The notes beneath the pieces were generated by a model. It was not told the DNA's origin. It worked only from the letters and a program-made list of their open reading frames with translations, and did not search any database. A DNA stretch of 64,000 nt from Phycisphaerales bacterium. Lineage in GTDB: Bacteria; Planctomycetota; Phycisphaerae; UBA1845; Fen-1342. Every line of letters starts with the position of its first letter. Position 1 is the first letter of the stretch. Location: NCBI GenBank assembly GCA_016710275.1, contig JADJXS010000001.1, positions 1,922,001 to 1,986,000 on the forward strand. Direction: 5' to 3'. Both the position numbers and the translations under genes were made by a program. Shown in pieces: positions 1 through 7,403 of the stretch.

Positions 1-24
1 CCCGCCTGTCGAGGAACGTGCGTC

Positions 25-864
25 GTGAAGACCTGCGAAAAAATACGCGAAGTGCTCGGCCACTACGTGGATGGTGAGGGGTCGGATGAAACCCGCGCTG
101 CGATCGAGGCGCACGTCTGCACCTGCGCGGAATGTCGATGCGAGGTCGAGGGCTTGCGGCGATTAGGCGACCGAATTGCCATTGGTGCCGAAGTCTGCGT
201 CCCGCCAGCACTTTGGAGCCGCATCGAAACGCAGCTTGCGACGGCAGCGCCGCGCCACCGCTTCGTGCGGTTCCTCCGAGTTCGTTCGATTCTCGCCGCC
301 GCCGCGTGCCTCGTCCTGGCTGTGGGTGGCTATTTCGCGGTTCTCCAAGGCCTCTCAACTCGCGCCGAAGCGGCACCGGTCGACTTCTCAGCACTGCTCG
401 ACGGACTCTCCGGCGACGCCGAGAACGCGTTTCGTGAGTTCGTGGAGCGCTACCGGGGGCGCCGCGTATCGTCCGTGGCCGCTCGACAACATGCTTCTCA
501 GCTTAACTTTGCCGTTCCGGAGCAACTCCCCGGCGGCTTTTCGCTGAACGAAGCGTTCGCGCTTCAGATTGGCGACACTCCGGCCGCTGCAGCGATCTAC
601 CGACGCAACGGCGAATTCGTGGGAACGATCTTCCATCGGGCGATTCACCCCGAAGATTACGGCACTTACCGCGACCACCCATGCGTCGTCGGCGAGCATC
701 GCGGCCATCGGGTGCAGGTCGGTGAGTGGCGTCTTGTTCACGTCACCGATGCCACGACCTGCCACTGCGTGCTGAGCCGGCTTGACGAAACCAAGGACTT
801 GCCGGCTATCCTCCAAGCGGTCGCGCCCGATTTCAAACCTGCGGCAGACCACTCACATCCGTAG
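25..864 (+). CDS. Zinc-finger (zf-HC2) transmembrane anti-sigma factor
   Basis: Predicted 279-residue anti-sigma factor that would hold an ECF sigma factor inactive at the membrane. The N-terminus has the HC2-type pattern: His29 in AHVCTC, followed by CAEC (residues 29-37), the usual zinc site. One hydrophobic segment near residues 88-108 (FLRVRSILAAAACLVLAVGG) is the likely membrane span, leaving the rest outside the cytoplasm. The GTG start follows a GAGG-like ribosome site. The partner sigma gene would be expected just upstream, outside the window. The downstream copper oxidase and HMA genes suggest metal-responsive control, which is inference. The C-terminal domain has no motif I recognise beyond a CHCVLS segment. 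Confidence 0.75.
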   Translation: MKTCEKIREVLGHYVDGEGSDETRAAIEAHVCTCAECRCEVEGLRRLGDRIAIGAEVCVPPALWSRIETQLATAAPRHRFVRFLRVRSILAAAACLVLAVGGYFAVLQGLSTRAEAAPVDFSALLDGLSGDAENAFREFVERYRGRRVSSVAARQHASQLNFAVPEQLPGGFSLNEAFALQIGDTPAAAAIYRRNGEFVGTIFHRAIHPEDYGTYRDHPCVVGEHRGHRVQVGEWRLVHVTDATTCHCVLSRLDETKDLPAILQAVAPDFKPAADHSHP

Positions 865-982
865 CCCGCGCGCTGTTTCACGAGAAACTTCGCAATTCTG
901 CGATCCGGAACGGAAGAAACGCCCGGGCGGTCGCATCCAACTTCGCACAGTCCAGTCAAGGCTCGGCTCTGGAGGAACGCGA

Positions 983-2620
983 GTGCCTCGCTTAAGACAA
1001 CGCCAGTCACTTGGATCATGGTGCGGGAAGCGGCTTCCGGGGTGCTTAACGGTCGTCATCGCCCTCTCACTGGGTGGATGTCCGACGAGCCTACCGGACT
1101 CGGCGGCCGGAAAGCTTGATCCGAACTTCGAGCCCAAGCTCGACTTGCGCCTTCGCGCGAGGGCGGCAGAGACGCAGATCTTCGACGGGGTTGCCACACG
1201 CACGCTCGGATACGAACCGGAGCTGATCAGCGGCGATTCGGCGCGTGTCGCACCCATCGGGGGCTCCTACCTCGGCCCGATTATTCGGGCGCGGACCGGC
1301 GACCGGCTCCGCATTCGCCTGCAGAACGACCTTAGCGAGGCCACCATCATTCACTGGCACGGCATGCGCGTCCCGGCGAATCAGGACGGGCATCCGACCG
1401 CCGCAGTTGGCCCGGGCAAGGAATACGTGTACGAGTTCGAAGTGCGCGATCGCGCCGGAACCTACTGGTTTCACCCGCACACCCACGGCACTACGGCCAG
1501 CCAGGTCTACAGCGGGTTGGCAGGGTTGCTGCTCGTTTCCGACGATGAGGAGGCGGCGGCAGGCTTACCTGGCGGCGACCACGACATCCCGCTGATCATT
1601 CAGGACCGGTCATTCGACGCGGACAATCAACTGGTCTATCCGCCGCATGCCGGCCAGATGATGGACGGTTTTCTCGGCGACCAAGTCCTGGTGAACGGCC
1701 AGCCGTCGTATCAGCTCCACGTGGCGACGCAGGTCTATCGGCTTCGACTCGTCAACGGGTCGAACTCGCGCACCTATAAGCTCGCGTGGAGTGATGGAAC
1801 GCGACTGATCGCCATCGCGACCGACGGTGGCCTGCTTGGCGTCCCCGCCGAGCGCGAATACGTGACGCTCGGCCCCGGCGAGCGCGTCGATGTGTGGGCG
1901 GATTTCTCCGGGCGCACTGTCGGAACCGAGCTTGCGCTGGAGAGTCTCGCGTTTACGGGCGCCGACATCGGCATGGACGGGACGATGATGGGCGGGATGG
2001 GGCACGCCATGCACGGCGGCATGAAAGCCAGTTCCGGGCCGGCACAGGCGATCACCGGGCCGACGAACGGAGCGCCATTCGCGGTCATGCGGGTTCTGGT
2101 CGATCGGTCCGAGTCCGAAACACTCACGCTGCCGCCGAAACTCTCGAACATTTCCAGGTATCGGCCCGAAGACGCGGTCAACGCCGATTCGCCCCGTCAG
2201 TTCGCGGTGTCCGTCAGCATGGGCATGGGCATGGCCGGGATGGGAATGCGCTGGGGCTTTGACGGGCGACAGTTCTCGGAGACCGGTGTCGCCGCGAACG
2301 AGATCATTCCGTTCGACAAGCTCGAAGTCTGGGAACTCGCGAACGAAACCTCCCCGATGGCGATGAACCATCCGATCCACATCCACGGCGCTCAGTTCCA
2401 GGTCATTGGCCGCAGCGTCAACGACGCCTTTATGACCGGCTGGGAGTCGGTGCGCGGTGGCTACGTGGATGAAGGCTGGAAGGACACCGTACTCCTGATG
2501 CCCGGCGAGCGCGTTCGTCTGCTGATTCGTTTCGGGGATTTTGCTGGCACATATGTGTACCACTGCCACAACCTCGAACACAGCGACAGCGGCATGATGC
2601 GGAATCTGCGAATTGAATGA
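983..2620 (+). CDS. Multicopper oxidase, lipoprotein form (CueO/CopA-like)
   Basis: Periplasmic multicopper oxidase, probably oxidising Cu(I) to Cu(II). The open frame extends back to 782 into the anti-sigma gene, but GTG at 983 is preceded by GGAGG and starts a lipoprotein signal ending L-G-G-C (Cys33), so I choose it (545 residues). All four copper motifs are present: HWHG (124-127), HPHTHG (164-169), HPIHIHG near the C-terminus and HCHNLEH followed by the axial Met. Two Met-rich stretches (around GMDGTMMGGMGHAMHGGM and MGMGMAGMGM) resemble the copper-binding inserts of CueO. The next gene is an HMA lipoprotein on the same strand, so the two probably share a transcript and a copper-protection role. 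Confidence 0.93.
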   Translation: MPRLRQRQSLGSWCGKRLPGCLTVVIALSLGGCPTSLPDSAAGKLDPNFEPKLDLRLRARAAETQIFDGVATRTLGYEPELISGDSARVAPIGGSYLGPIIRARTGDRLRIRLQNDLSEATIIHWHGMRVPANQDGHPTAAVGPGKEYVYEFEVRDRAGTYWFHPHTHGTTASQVYSGLAGLLLVSDDEEAAAGLPGGDHDIPLIIQDRSFDADNQLVYPPHAGQMMDGFLGDQVLVNGQPSYQLHVATQVYRLRLVNGSNSRTYKLAWSDGTRLIAIATDGGLLGVPAEREYVTLGPGERVDVWADFSGRTVGTELALESLAFTGADIGMDGTMMGGMGHAMHGGMKASSGPAQAITGPTNGAPFAVMRVLVDRSESETLTLPPKLSNISRYRPEDAVNADSPRQFAVSVSMGMGMAGMGMRWGFDGRQFSETGVAANEIIPFDKLEVWELANETSPMAMNHPIHIHGAQFQVIGRSVNDAFMTGWESVRGGYVDEGWKDTVLLMPGERVRLLIRFGDFAGTYVYHCHNLEHSDSGMMRNLRIE

Positions 2621-2677
2621 CCGCGGCTTGGAACCCCTGAGCGGTACCGAACTCTGAACACGACTGTGGAGAGATTG

Positions 2678-3025
2678 ATGCGGAAGGTCATATGGTTCAG
2701 TTGCACGACCCTGCTGCTTGCGTCGCTCGGCTGCGCTTCAGCCGATCGCCGCGAACCGGCAACACAGCCTGCTCTCGGCGCCGCTGCGGAATCGACATCG
2801 GGGCAGTCGGCCACGCTGACCGTACACGGACTCGCGTGTCCTCTTTGCGCGCACAACATCGACAAGCAGCTGCTGAAGGTGAGCGGCGTGCAGAATGTGG
2901 ATGTCGATCTGGGGTCGGGGCTCGTCAAGGTTCGCTTCGCGGATGGCACACAACCCAGCGATAAAGAACTGGCTGCTGCCGTTGAAGCCGGCGGCTTCAC
3001 GCTGAACAAGATCGAACGGCCGTAA
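2678..3025 (+). CDS. Heavy-metal-associated (HMA) domain lipoprotein
   Basis: Small exported metal-binding protein of 115 residues. ATG 2678 follows GGAGAG at good spacing and begins a signal peptide ending LASLGC (lipobox), so it is likely membrane anchored. The mature part is one HMA ferredoxin-like domain: TVHGLACPLCAHNID carries a CPLC pair in place of the usual CxxC, followed by the V(D/K)VDL and A(V)EAGGF strands and helices typical of copper chaperones and MerP. It sits 57 bases behind the multicopper oxidase and 46 bases ahead of a predicted outer-membrane protein. It probably binds Cu or a similar soft metal in the periplasm; specificity cannot be read from sequence. Confidence 0.85.
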   Translation: MRKVIWFSCTTLLLASLGCASADRREPATQPALGAAAESTSGQSATLTVHGLACPLCAHNIDKQLLKVSGVQNVDVDLGSGLVKVRFADGTQPSDKELAAAVEAGGFTLNKIERP

Positions 3026-3071
3026 GCATGACCAGCCCGGCGGCCCGCAGCCGCCGACGGAGGTTTCTTGA

Positions 3072-3920
3072 ATGCCGCATATGACACCACGCTTCGTCTG
3101 CGCGCTGGCAGCGATCACGATCGGTTCGGTGGCCGCCATCGCTCAGGAGCCGCCGAACGCGTATGAGTCCGCGACCCAGCCCGGGCCCGGAACATTCATC
3201 TTCAAGCCGCAGCTTCGCTACTTCTACCTCGATGAAGCTCCCTCATCGCCGAGGGGCAATACGCATCAGTTGAACTTCTCGAACACGCTGAACTTCGGCT
3301 TCGCCCAGGACTGGTCCGCGAGCATCAGGTTTCCGCTGGAACAGCGCTGGCAGTCCGACGGCGCCTCCGCCGGCAACGAAGAGTCCTTCGGGATCGGCGA
3401 CTTGACGACGCTGCTGAAGTGGCGCGTGTGGCGCAACGACACCAGCCCTCTCGACACGCAGCGCCTGGCCGTATTCGGCGGGTTGGAGTGGCCGCTGGGA
3501 CAGAGCGAGTTTTCCAGCTACTCATTCGATCCGATTCTCGGCCTCGCGTATACGCAGGTGACGGGCCGCCACGGCATCAATCTCTCGGGCGCATGGAAGT
3601 TCACCACCGACGGCGACGATGCGCCGCTGCTGGCCGGCGAAGGCCAGGCGGACCTGTTCCGCTACGACGCCGCGTATCTTTTTCGGTTCCACCCCGAGCA
3701 GTACACGGCCGACACGAAGGGCGCCTGGTACGCAGCGTTCGAACTGAACGGCTTCTACGAAACCAACGGCGACCACGAGGTGTTTCTATCGCCCGGCATC
3801 ATGTACGAAGCCCAGTCCTGGGTGCTGGAACTGTCGGTGCAACTGCCGGTGATCCAGCGGCTCGACTGGCGTCCGGAGACGGATTTCGCGGTGGTACTGG
3901 GGCTGCGGTTCCTCTTCTAA
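3072..3920 (+). CDS. Predicted outer-membrane beta-barrel protein of a metal-resistance cluster
   Basis: 282 residues with an N-terminal signal peptide (cleavage likely after AAIAQ). The rest consists of alternating, aromatic-rich amphipathic strands (FIFKPQLRYFYLDE, TLNFGFAQDWSASIRFPLE) and ends in a Phe-terminated strand (VVLGLRFLF), the classic outer-membrane assembly signal. This resembles transporter-like barrels of the MetA-pathway/DUF type often found with copper genes. GGAGG lies 8 bases before ATG 3072; ATG 3081 is an alternative. It is the third gene in the multicopper oxidase/HMA series. Function is unproven; a metal-related pore or sensor is inference. Confidence 0.7.
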   Translation: MPHMTPRFVCALAAITIGSVAAIAQEPPNAYESATQPGPGTFIFKPQLRYFYLDEAPSSPRGNTHQLNFSNTLNFGFAQDWSASIRFPLEQRWQSDGASAGNEESFGIGDLTTLLKWRVWRNDTSPLDTQRLAVFGGLEWPLGQSEFSSYSFDPILGLAYTQVTGRHGINLSGAWKFTTDGDDAPLLAGEGQADLFRYDAAYLFRFHPEQYTADTKGAWYAAFELNGFYETNGDHEVFLSPGIMYEAQSWVLELSVQLPVIQRLDWRPETDFAVVLGLRFLF

Positions 3921-4132
3921 TACAACGCGGTGAACCGCGCGCTCTGAGCAGGCGCGATCGCGGTCCGCAAGCCGGCCAAGTGCCGTGGGCATCGTCGACG
4001 AACCATCAAGATACGCATTCGACAGAGGGCTCGCTGTGCAACGCCCCGCGCGAACAACCGGAGAAACGAAGCCTGCATGATTCGCGCAGTTGAACTACAA
4101 TGCCCCCTCACTCTTTGCAAAGGAGACACGAA

Positions 4133-4792
4133 ATGACGCGTTTGAATGGGTCCGTTTGCCTGCTAGTGGCTTTCGCCGGTGTCGGCCTCATGGGCTACAC
4201 CGTTCTGGCGCAGACCGCGGCAGCCTCGCGCCACCGGAACACGGCCGAAGACGGCAGGAAGATCGCAGCGCAGCTTGACCGCCACAAGATGACCCTGGCC
4301 AAGGCGGTTGCCGCCGCCGAGGACCACAGCAAGGGCCGGGCCATCAGCGTCATCTCGCAGGTCGGTAAGGATGACCAGGCGGCCGTCCACGTCTGGTGCG
4401 TGACAGGCGAAGCTGCCGGGCCGCCCAAGATCATGAAGTGCTTCGTCGATCTCGCCAGCGGCAAGGTCGCGGGCATGACGGAAGTGCATGAGTTTCCAAC
4501 GATGCACGAAGGGGCCGAGCTTGGCCACAAGGGCGGACACGAACGACCCGATGCTGCAGCCGCGAAGACCATCACGGACCAGACCGTGGACGCCGCGTGC
4601 GGCGTGTGCATTTACAAGATGCCGGGCATGTCCGGCTGCCCGCTAGCGATCAAGATCGATGGCAAGGCGTATCTCGTTGAAGGCGCCAAGTGGCCCAATC
4701 ACGACTATTGCGACCGCGATTGCAAGGCGGTCGTGAGCGGCAGGATCGAAGGCGGCAAGTTCATCGCGACCAAGTTCGCGGCCAAGCCGTAG
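4133..4792 (+). CDS. Secreted two-domain protein: PepSY-like domain plus Cys-rich DUF6370-like domain
   Basis: 219 residues. AAAGGAG lies 7 bases before ATG 4133, favoured over the in-frame ATG 4100. A signal peptide (cleavage after VLA) precedes a domain with PepSY-like features (KMTLAKAVAAAEDHSKGRAI, residues about 48-130). A C-terminal domain then has paired cysteines (ACGVCIYKMPGMSGCPLAI and later CDRDCKAVV), which resembles the DUF6370 family by memory. The Cys/His content suggests metal or redox function in the periplasm. It is separated from the previous gene by about 210 bases of non-coding DNA. Domain names are from pattern memory and need a profile search. Confidence 0.6.
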   Translation: MTRLNGSVCLLVAFAGVGLMGYTVLAQTAAASRHRNTAEDGRKIAAQLDRHKMTLAKAVAAAEDHSKGRAISVISQVGKDDQAAVHVWCVTGEAAGPPKIMKCFVDLASGKVAGMTEVHEFPTMHEGAELGHKGGHERPDAAAAKTITDQTVDAACGVCIYKMPGMSGCPLAIKIDGKAYLVEGAKWPNHDYCDRDCKAVVSGRIEGGKFIATKFAAKP

Positions 4793-5058
4793 CTGCTGGC
4801 CAAAATCTGCGCCGCCGACTTGCTGCCACGTCCTCGTATTGTGCGCTACTCCTGAACGAGGAGGGTCCGCGCCACCGATGGGATGTCATCCACCATCGCG
4901 AACGCCATGTAATAGCCCAGCGGTTTTTCCACGCCAATTCGTCGCAGCCAGCATCGGACGTTTCCGTGGCGGAGTGCGTTCCTACGACGGCCAGCCTGCA
5001 GAAGTTGGTCAGTCGCGGGCCCGGCGCTGCTCGATCTGCTCACGCTCTACACGAGCCG

Positions 5059-5616
5059 TCATGGAGTGGGCTGGAAACGCATCTCCGATTCCGGCTCGAT
5101 CCCCAGGCTGTCCATGACACGGTTGCTGTAGTTGAAGTAACCGGCGAGCTGAGCGGCATCCACGATGTCCTCGTCGGAGAATCCTGCTGAACGAAGAGCC
5201 TCGATATCGGTTCTCATCATCTCCTGAGGCGCTCGGGTCAGCTTTGTCGCGAAGTCCAACAACGCGCGTGTGGCGGCGCCGAGATCGACATCGCGATAGT
5301 CCGATTGAATCGACCGAACCTTCTCGTCGTCTTTGACCTCCGACCGGAGATCGGGCTCGTGGCTCTCCATTCAGTAGTGGCAGCCATTAATCTTGGAAAC
5401 GACGGTCGCGATGAGCACGCGCTGGAGGCGCGTCAAGCCGCTGGGACCATCCATTAGGTGTCGGTAGAGTTGTCGGCCGATGGCCATCGTTTCCGGCCGC
5501 AGGCTCTGAACTCGGACCAGATTGATGACCTTTCCACACTTCGCCCGCGTCTCGTCGTAAATCTGGGCCAACAAGCCCGTCGCCCGCTCCTCCGGTACGG
5601 TACGAATCCAACTCAT
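5059..5616 (-). CDS. Peroxidase-related AhpD-family protein with in-frame UGA, candidate selenoprotein (CxxU)
   Basis: Reads as one 185-residue protein if the TGA at 5371-5373 is translated. The first 81 residues (MSWIRTVPEE start, ending NGCHY) and the last 103 (MESHEPDLR onward) are the two halves of the carboxymuconolactone decarboxylase/AhpD-like peroxidase-related family, which normally runs NGCHYC-V-E-x-H through this point. The UGA therefore replaces the second Cys of the redox CxxC motif (C79-H-Y-U82) with no gap or frame change. AAAGGAG sits 7 bases before ATG 5616. Total length matches the family. AhpD-like selenoproteins are known in bacteria, so Sec insertion is plausible. The alternative is a nonsense mutation at the catalytic residue. 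No selA/B/C genes are in this window. Confidence 0.8.
5335..5352 (-). promoter_or_regulatory. Candidate bacterial SECIS hairpin
   Basis: On the minus strand, 25 nt after the in-frame UGA, GATCTCC pairs with GGAGGTC (7 pairs, one T-G wobble) around a GGTC tetraloop. From memory, the E. coli fdhF SECIS apical loop is also GGUC, and bacterial SECIS searches accept a loop G about 16-37 nt from the UGA, so both position and loop fit. It lies inside the coding sequence, as bacterial SECIS elements do. Seen by eye only; no folding was run. Confidence 0.65.
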
Positions 5617-5647
5617 CATTCTTCTCCTTTGCGGTAGTAGGCTCGAT

Positions 5648-6730
5648 TCAGTCGTGCCTGTGCTGATGATGAATGTCCGGATAGTGCGCATGCGTGTGCC
5701 GCATCGGCAGATGCGCGTGCGGATGCGAATGCGGACCGCGCGGGTCGATGCCCGGCGGGTGCTCGTGCTGGTGGTGCTCGTCGTGCTCGTGCCGGTGATC
5801 GTGCTCCAGGTATCCGTGCTCATGCTCGTGTTCGTGCCGTTCGGTCAGGTGCAGCCAGAGTCCGATGCCCATGAGCATCGCCGCGGCGAAGAACAACAGT
5901 GTCGGGCGCTCGCCGAGCACGGCGATGGAGGTCGCCGCGCCGACGAACGGCGCGGTCGAGAAGTACGCGCCGGTGCGGGCGGAGCCGAGGTGCCGCAATC
6001 CCAGGATGAAGAACACGAGACTGAAGCCGTAGCTGGCCAACCCCAGAAGCCCGGCCAGCCCTAGTGTCACCGGAGCTGGCAGGGACACTCCCAGCAGCAG
6101 GGCCAGCGTCGTGTTGCTCGCCCCCGCGGCCAACCCCTTGATCGTGGCGATCTGTACTGGGTCGGCCGCCGAAATCTTGCGCGTCAGGTTGTTGTCCAGA
6201 GCCCACGCCGCGCAGGCACCCGCGATCGCCAGGGCTCCCCACGGCACGCCGATCTCCGGCGTCCCGCCCCACGACAACAACGCGCTGCCAGCCACGATCG
6301 CGGCCATGCCAAGCGCGATGCGACGGTCAAAGTTCTCGCGGAAAACGAACCATGCGAGCAGTGCCGTGAGAACCCCTTCCAGGTTTAGCAGCAGCGCCGC
6401 GGCGGAAGCGGAAGTTCTCGCGAGTCCCCACAGGAGCAGGACCGGCCCCGCCACGCCGCCGCAGAACACGACCGCGGCCAGCCACGGCAGGTCGCGGCGC
6501 GTCAGCGTCGCCTCGGCCGCGCCCGAAGCCGGGCGACCGCGAACGAGCCGAAACAGCCCCAGCCCAAGGCCGGACCCGAGATACAGCAGGCCCGCCAGCA
6601 GCACGGGCGGCACGTCGCCCAGCAGCGACTTGGACAGCGGCGTGCTGACGCCGAAGAGCACGGCGGACGCGAAGGCGAACAGGATGCCGCGGCGATCGTT
6701 ACGGTGAGCCTCGGCCATACGTGCAATCAT
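5648..6730 (-). CDS. EamA/DMT-family permease with a His-rich C-terminal tail
   Basis: 360 residues; two EamA repeats of about five helices each (for example FAFASAVLFGVSTPLSKSLL near the start and a second set from about residue 155). This is the drug/metabolite transporter fold. After the last helix comes a cytoplasmic tail of about 60 residues packed with His, Glu and Asp (HEHEHEHGY, HDHRHEHDEHH), a likely Zn/Ni/Co buffer or sensor. The start could be 6730 or the ATG at 6718. The gene ends 31 bases before the candidate selenoprotein start on the same strand, so the two are probably co-transcribed. Substrate unknown. Confidence 0.85.
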   Translation of the reverse strand: MIARMAEAHRNDRRGILFAFASAVLFGVSTPLSKSLLGDVPPVLLAGLLYLGSGLGLGLFRLVRGRPASGAAEATLTRRDLPWLAAVVFCGGVAGPVLLLWGLARTSASAAALLLNLEGVLTALLAWFVFRENFDRRIALGMAAIVAGSALLSWGGTPEIGVPWGALAIAGACAAWALDNNLTRKISAADPVQIATIKGLAAGASNTTLALLLGVSLPAPVTLGLAGLLGLASYGFSLVFFILGLRHLGSARTGAYFSTAPFVGAATSIAVLGERPTLLFFAAAMLMGIGLWLHLTERHEHEHEHGYLEHDHRHEHDEHHQHEHPPGIDPRGPHSHPHAHLPMRHTHAHYPDIHHQHRHD

Positions 6731-7114
6731 AGCGACGCATCGACGGAGCGCGATGCAGGTGCGTCATTCGTCGCATATTGCGCGTCGCGTGCCGACCAAC
6801 TGGCCACTCATCGGGGCATGACAAGCTAATCCGCCGTCTTCGTTGGAGTGACCGCTCGGCTGTGAAGCGACACCTTGAAACACCTCGACCCCGCCGCCAA
6901 CGGGGATTGCCCGCTGGCGGGGGCGCGCGACGAGGCTGGCGCGAAATCGGGGCCGCGGTCGGCGTATCGATTGCGGCTGGACCGCCCGACCCGCGGCAAA
7001 CTTGACGGTTCTTTCGCGGCGAGCCGGGAATGGGCATGACCCATCGCGCACTCACGTTCATGCCGTGCGGGAGCGTGAAGGACGAATGGTTACGGGGGCA
7101 TGTCGAACTCGCGT
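6731..7114. other. Intergenic stretch without a supported gene
   Basis: About 380 bases between two minus-strand genes. Open frames on both strands are Arg/Pro/Ser-rich shadows with no ribosome site. It presumably contains the promoter of the EamA/AhpD-like pair near its left side. I saw no strong hairpin or repeat. Confidence 0.5.
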
Positions 7115-7393
7115 TCATCGTCGTCTTTTCGCCTCGTTGCGGGCTTGGAGCCAAAGAAAGGGAATAGCAATAGTCGTGACACTCACGGAAATCGCGAATG
7201 CCAATCCGACGCCGGGGAACCAGAGATGACCATGTCGCTTGTAGTGCTCAAGCACTTGAGCGCCGACCATCCAATCGGCCAGCGCCGAAATCGCTGCGAA
7301 CGGGAGCAGCCACGCAAGAAGGTTTCGTACACCCGGGGGCGGTTTGGACCCGCGCCACGCTTTCGTGCGGCGCGGCCGACTTCGGGCGTTCAT
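7115..7393 (-). CDS. Small two-helix membrane protein at the end of the metal-efflux operon
   Basis: 92 residues from ATG 7393, which follows GAGGTGG and lies 10 bases after the P-type ATPase stop. The longer frame to 7507 only overlaps the ATPase and is not used. A basic N-terminus (MNARSRPRRTKAWRG) is followed by two hydrophobic segments (LLAWLLPFAAISALADWMV and VGLAFAISVSVTTIAIPFLWL) joined by a short loop with HYKRHGH. It ends in a basic cluster. No family recognised; operon position suggests an accessory of metal transport. Confidence 0.65.
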   Translation of the reverse strand: MNARSRPRRTKAWRGSKPPPGVRNLLAWLLPFAAISALADWMVGAQVLEHYKRHGHLWFPGVGLAFAISVSVTTIAIPFLWLQARNEAKRRR

Positions 7394-7403
7394 CGGTTCC
7401 ACC

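Noticed and set aside
782..982. Upstream extension of the multicopper oxidase frame to ATG 782
   Set aside because: It overlaps the anti-sigma gene, is Arg/Ser-rich, and the GTG at 983 has a ribosome site followed by a proper lipoprotein signal.
5371..5823. ORF reading upstream of the AhpD-like start as a longer protein
   Set aside because: The first part is Thr/Arg/Ser-rich shadow of the His-tail of the EamA gene; the real start at 5616 has a good ribosome site.
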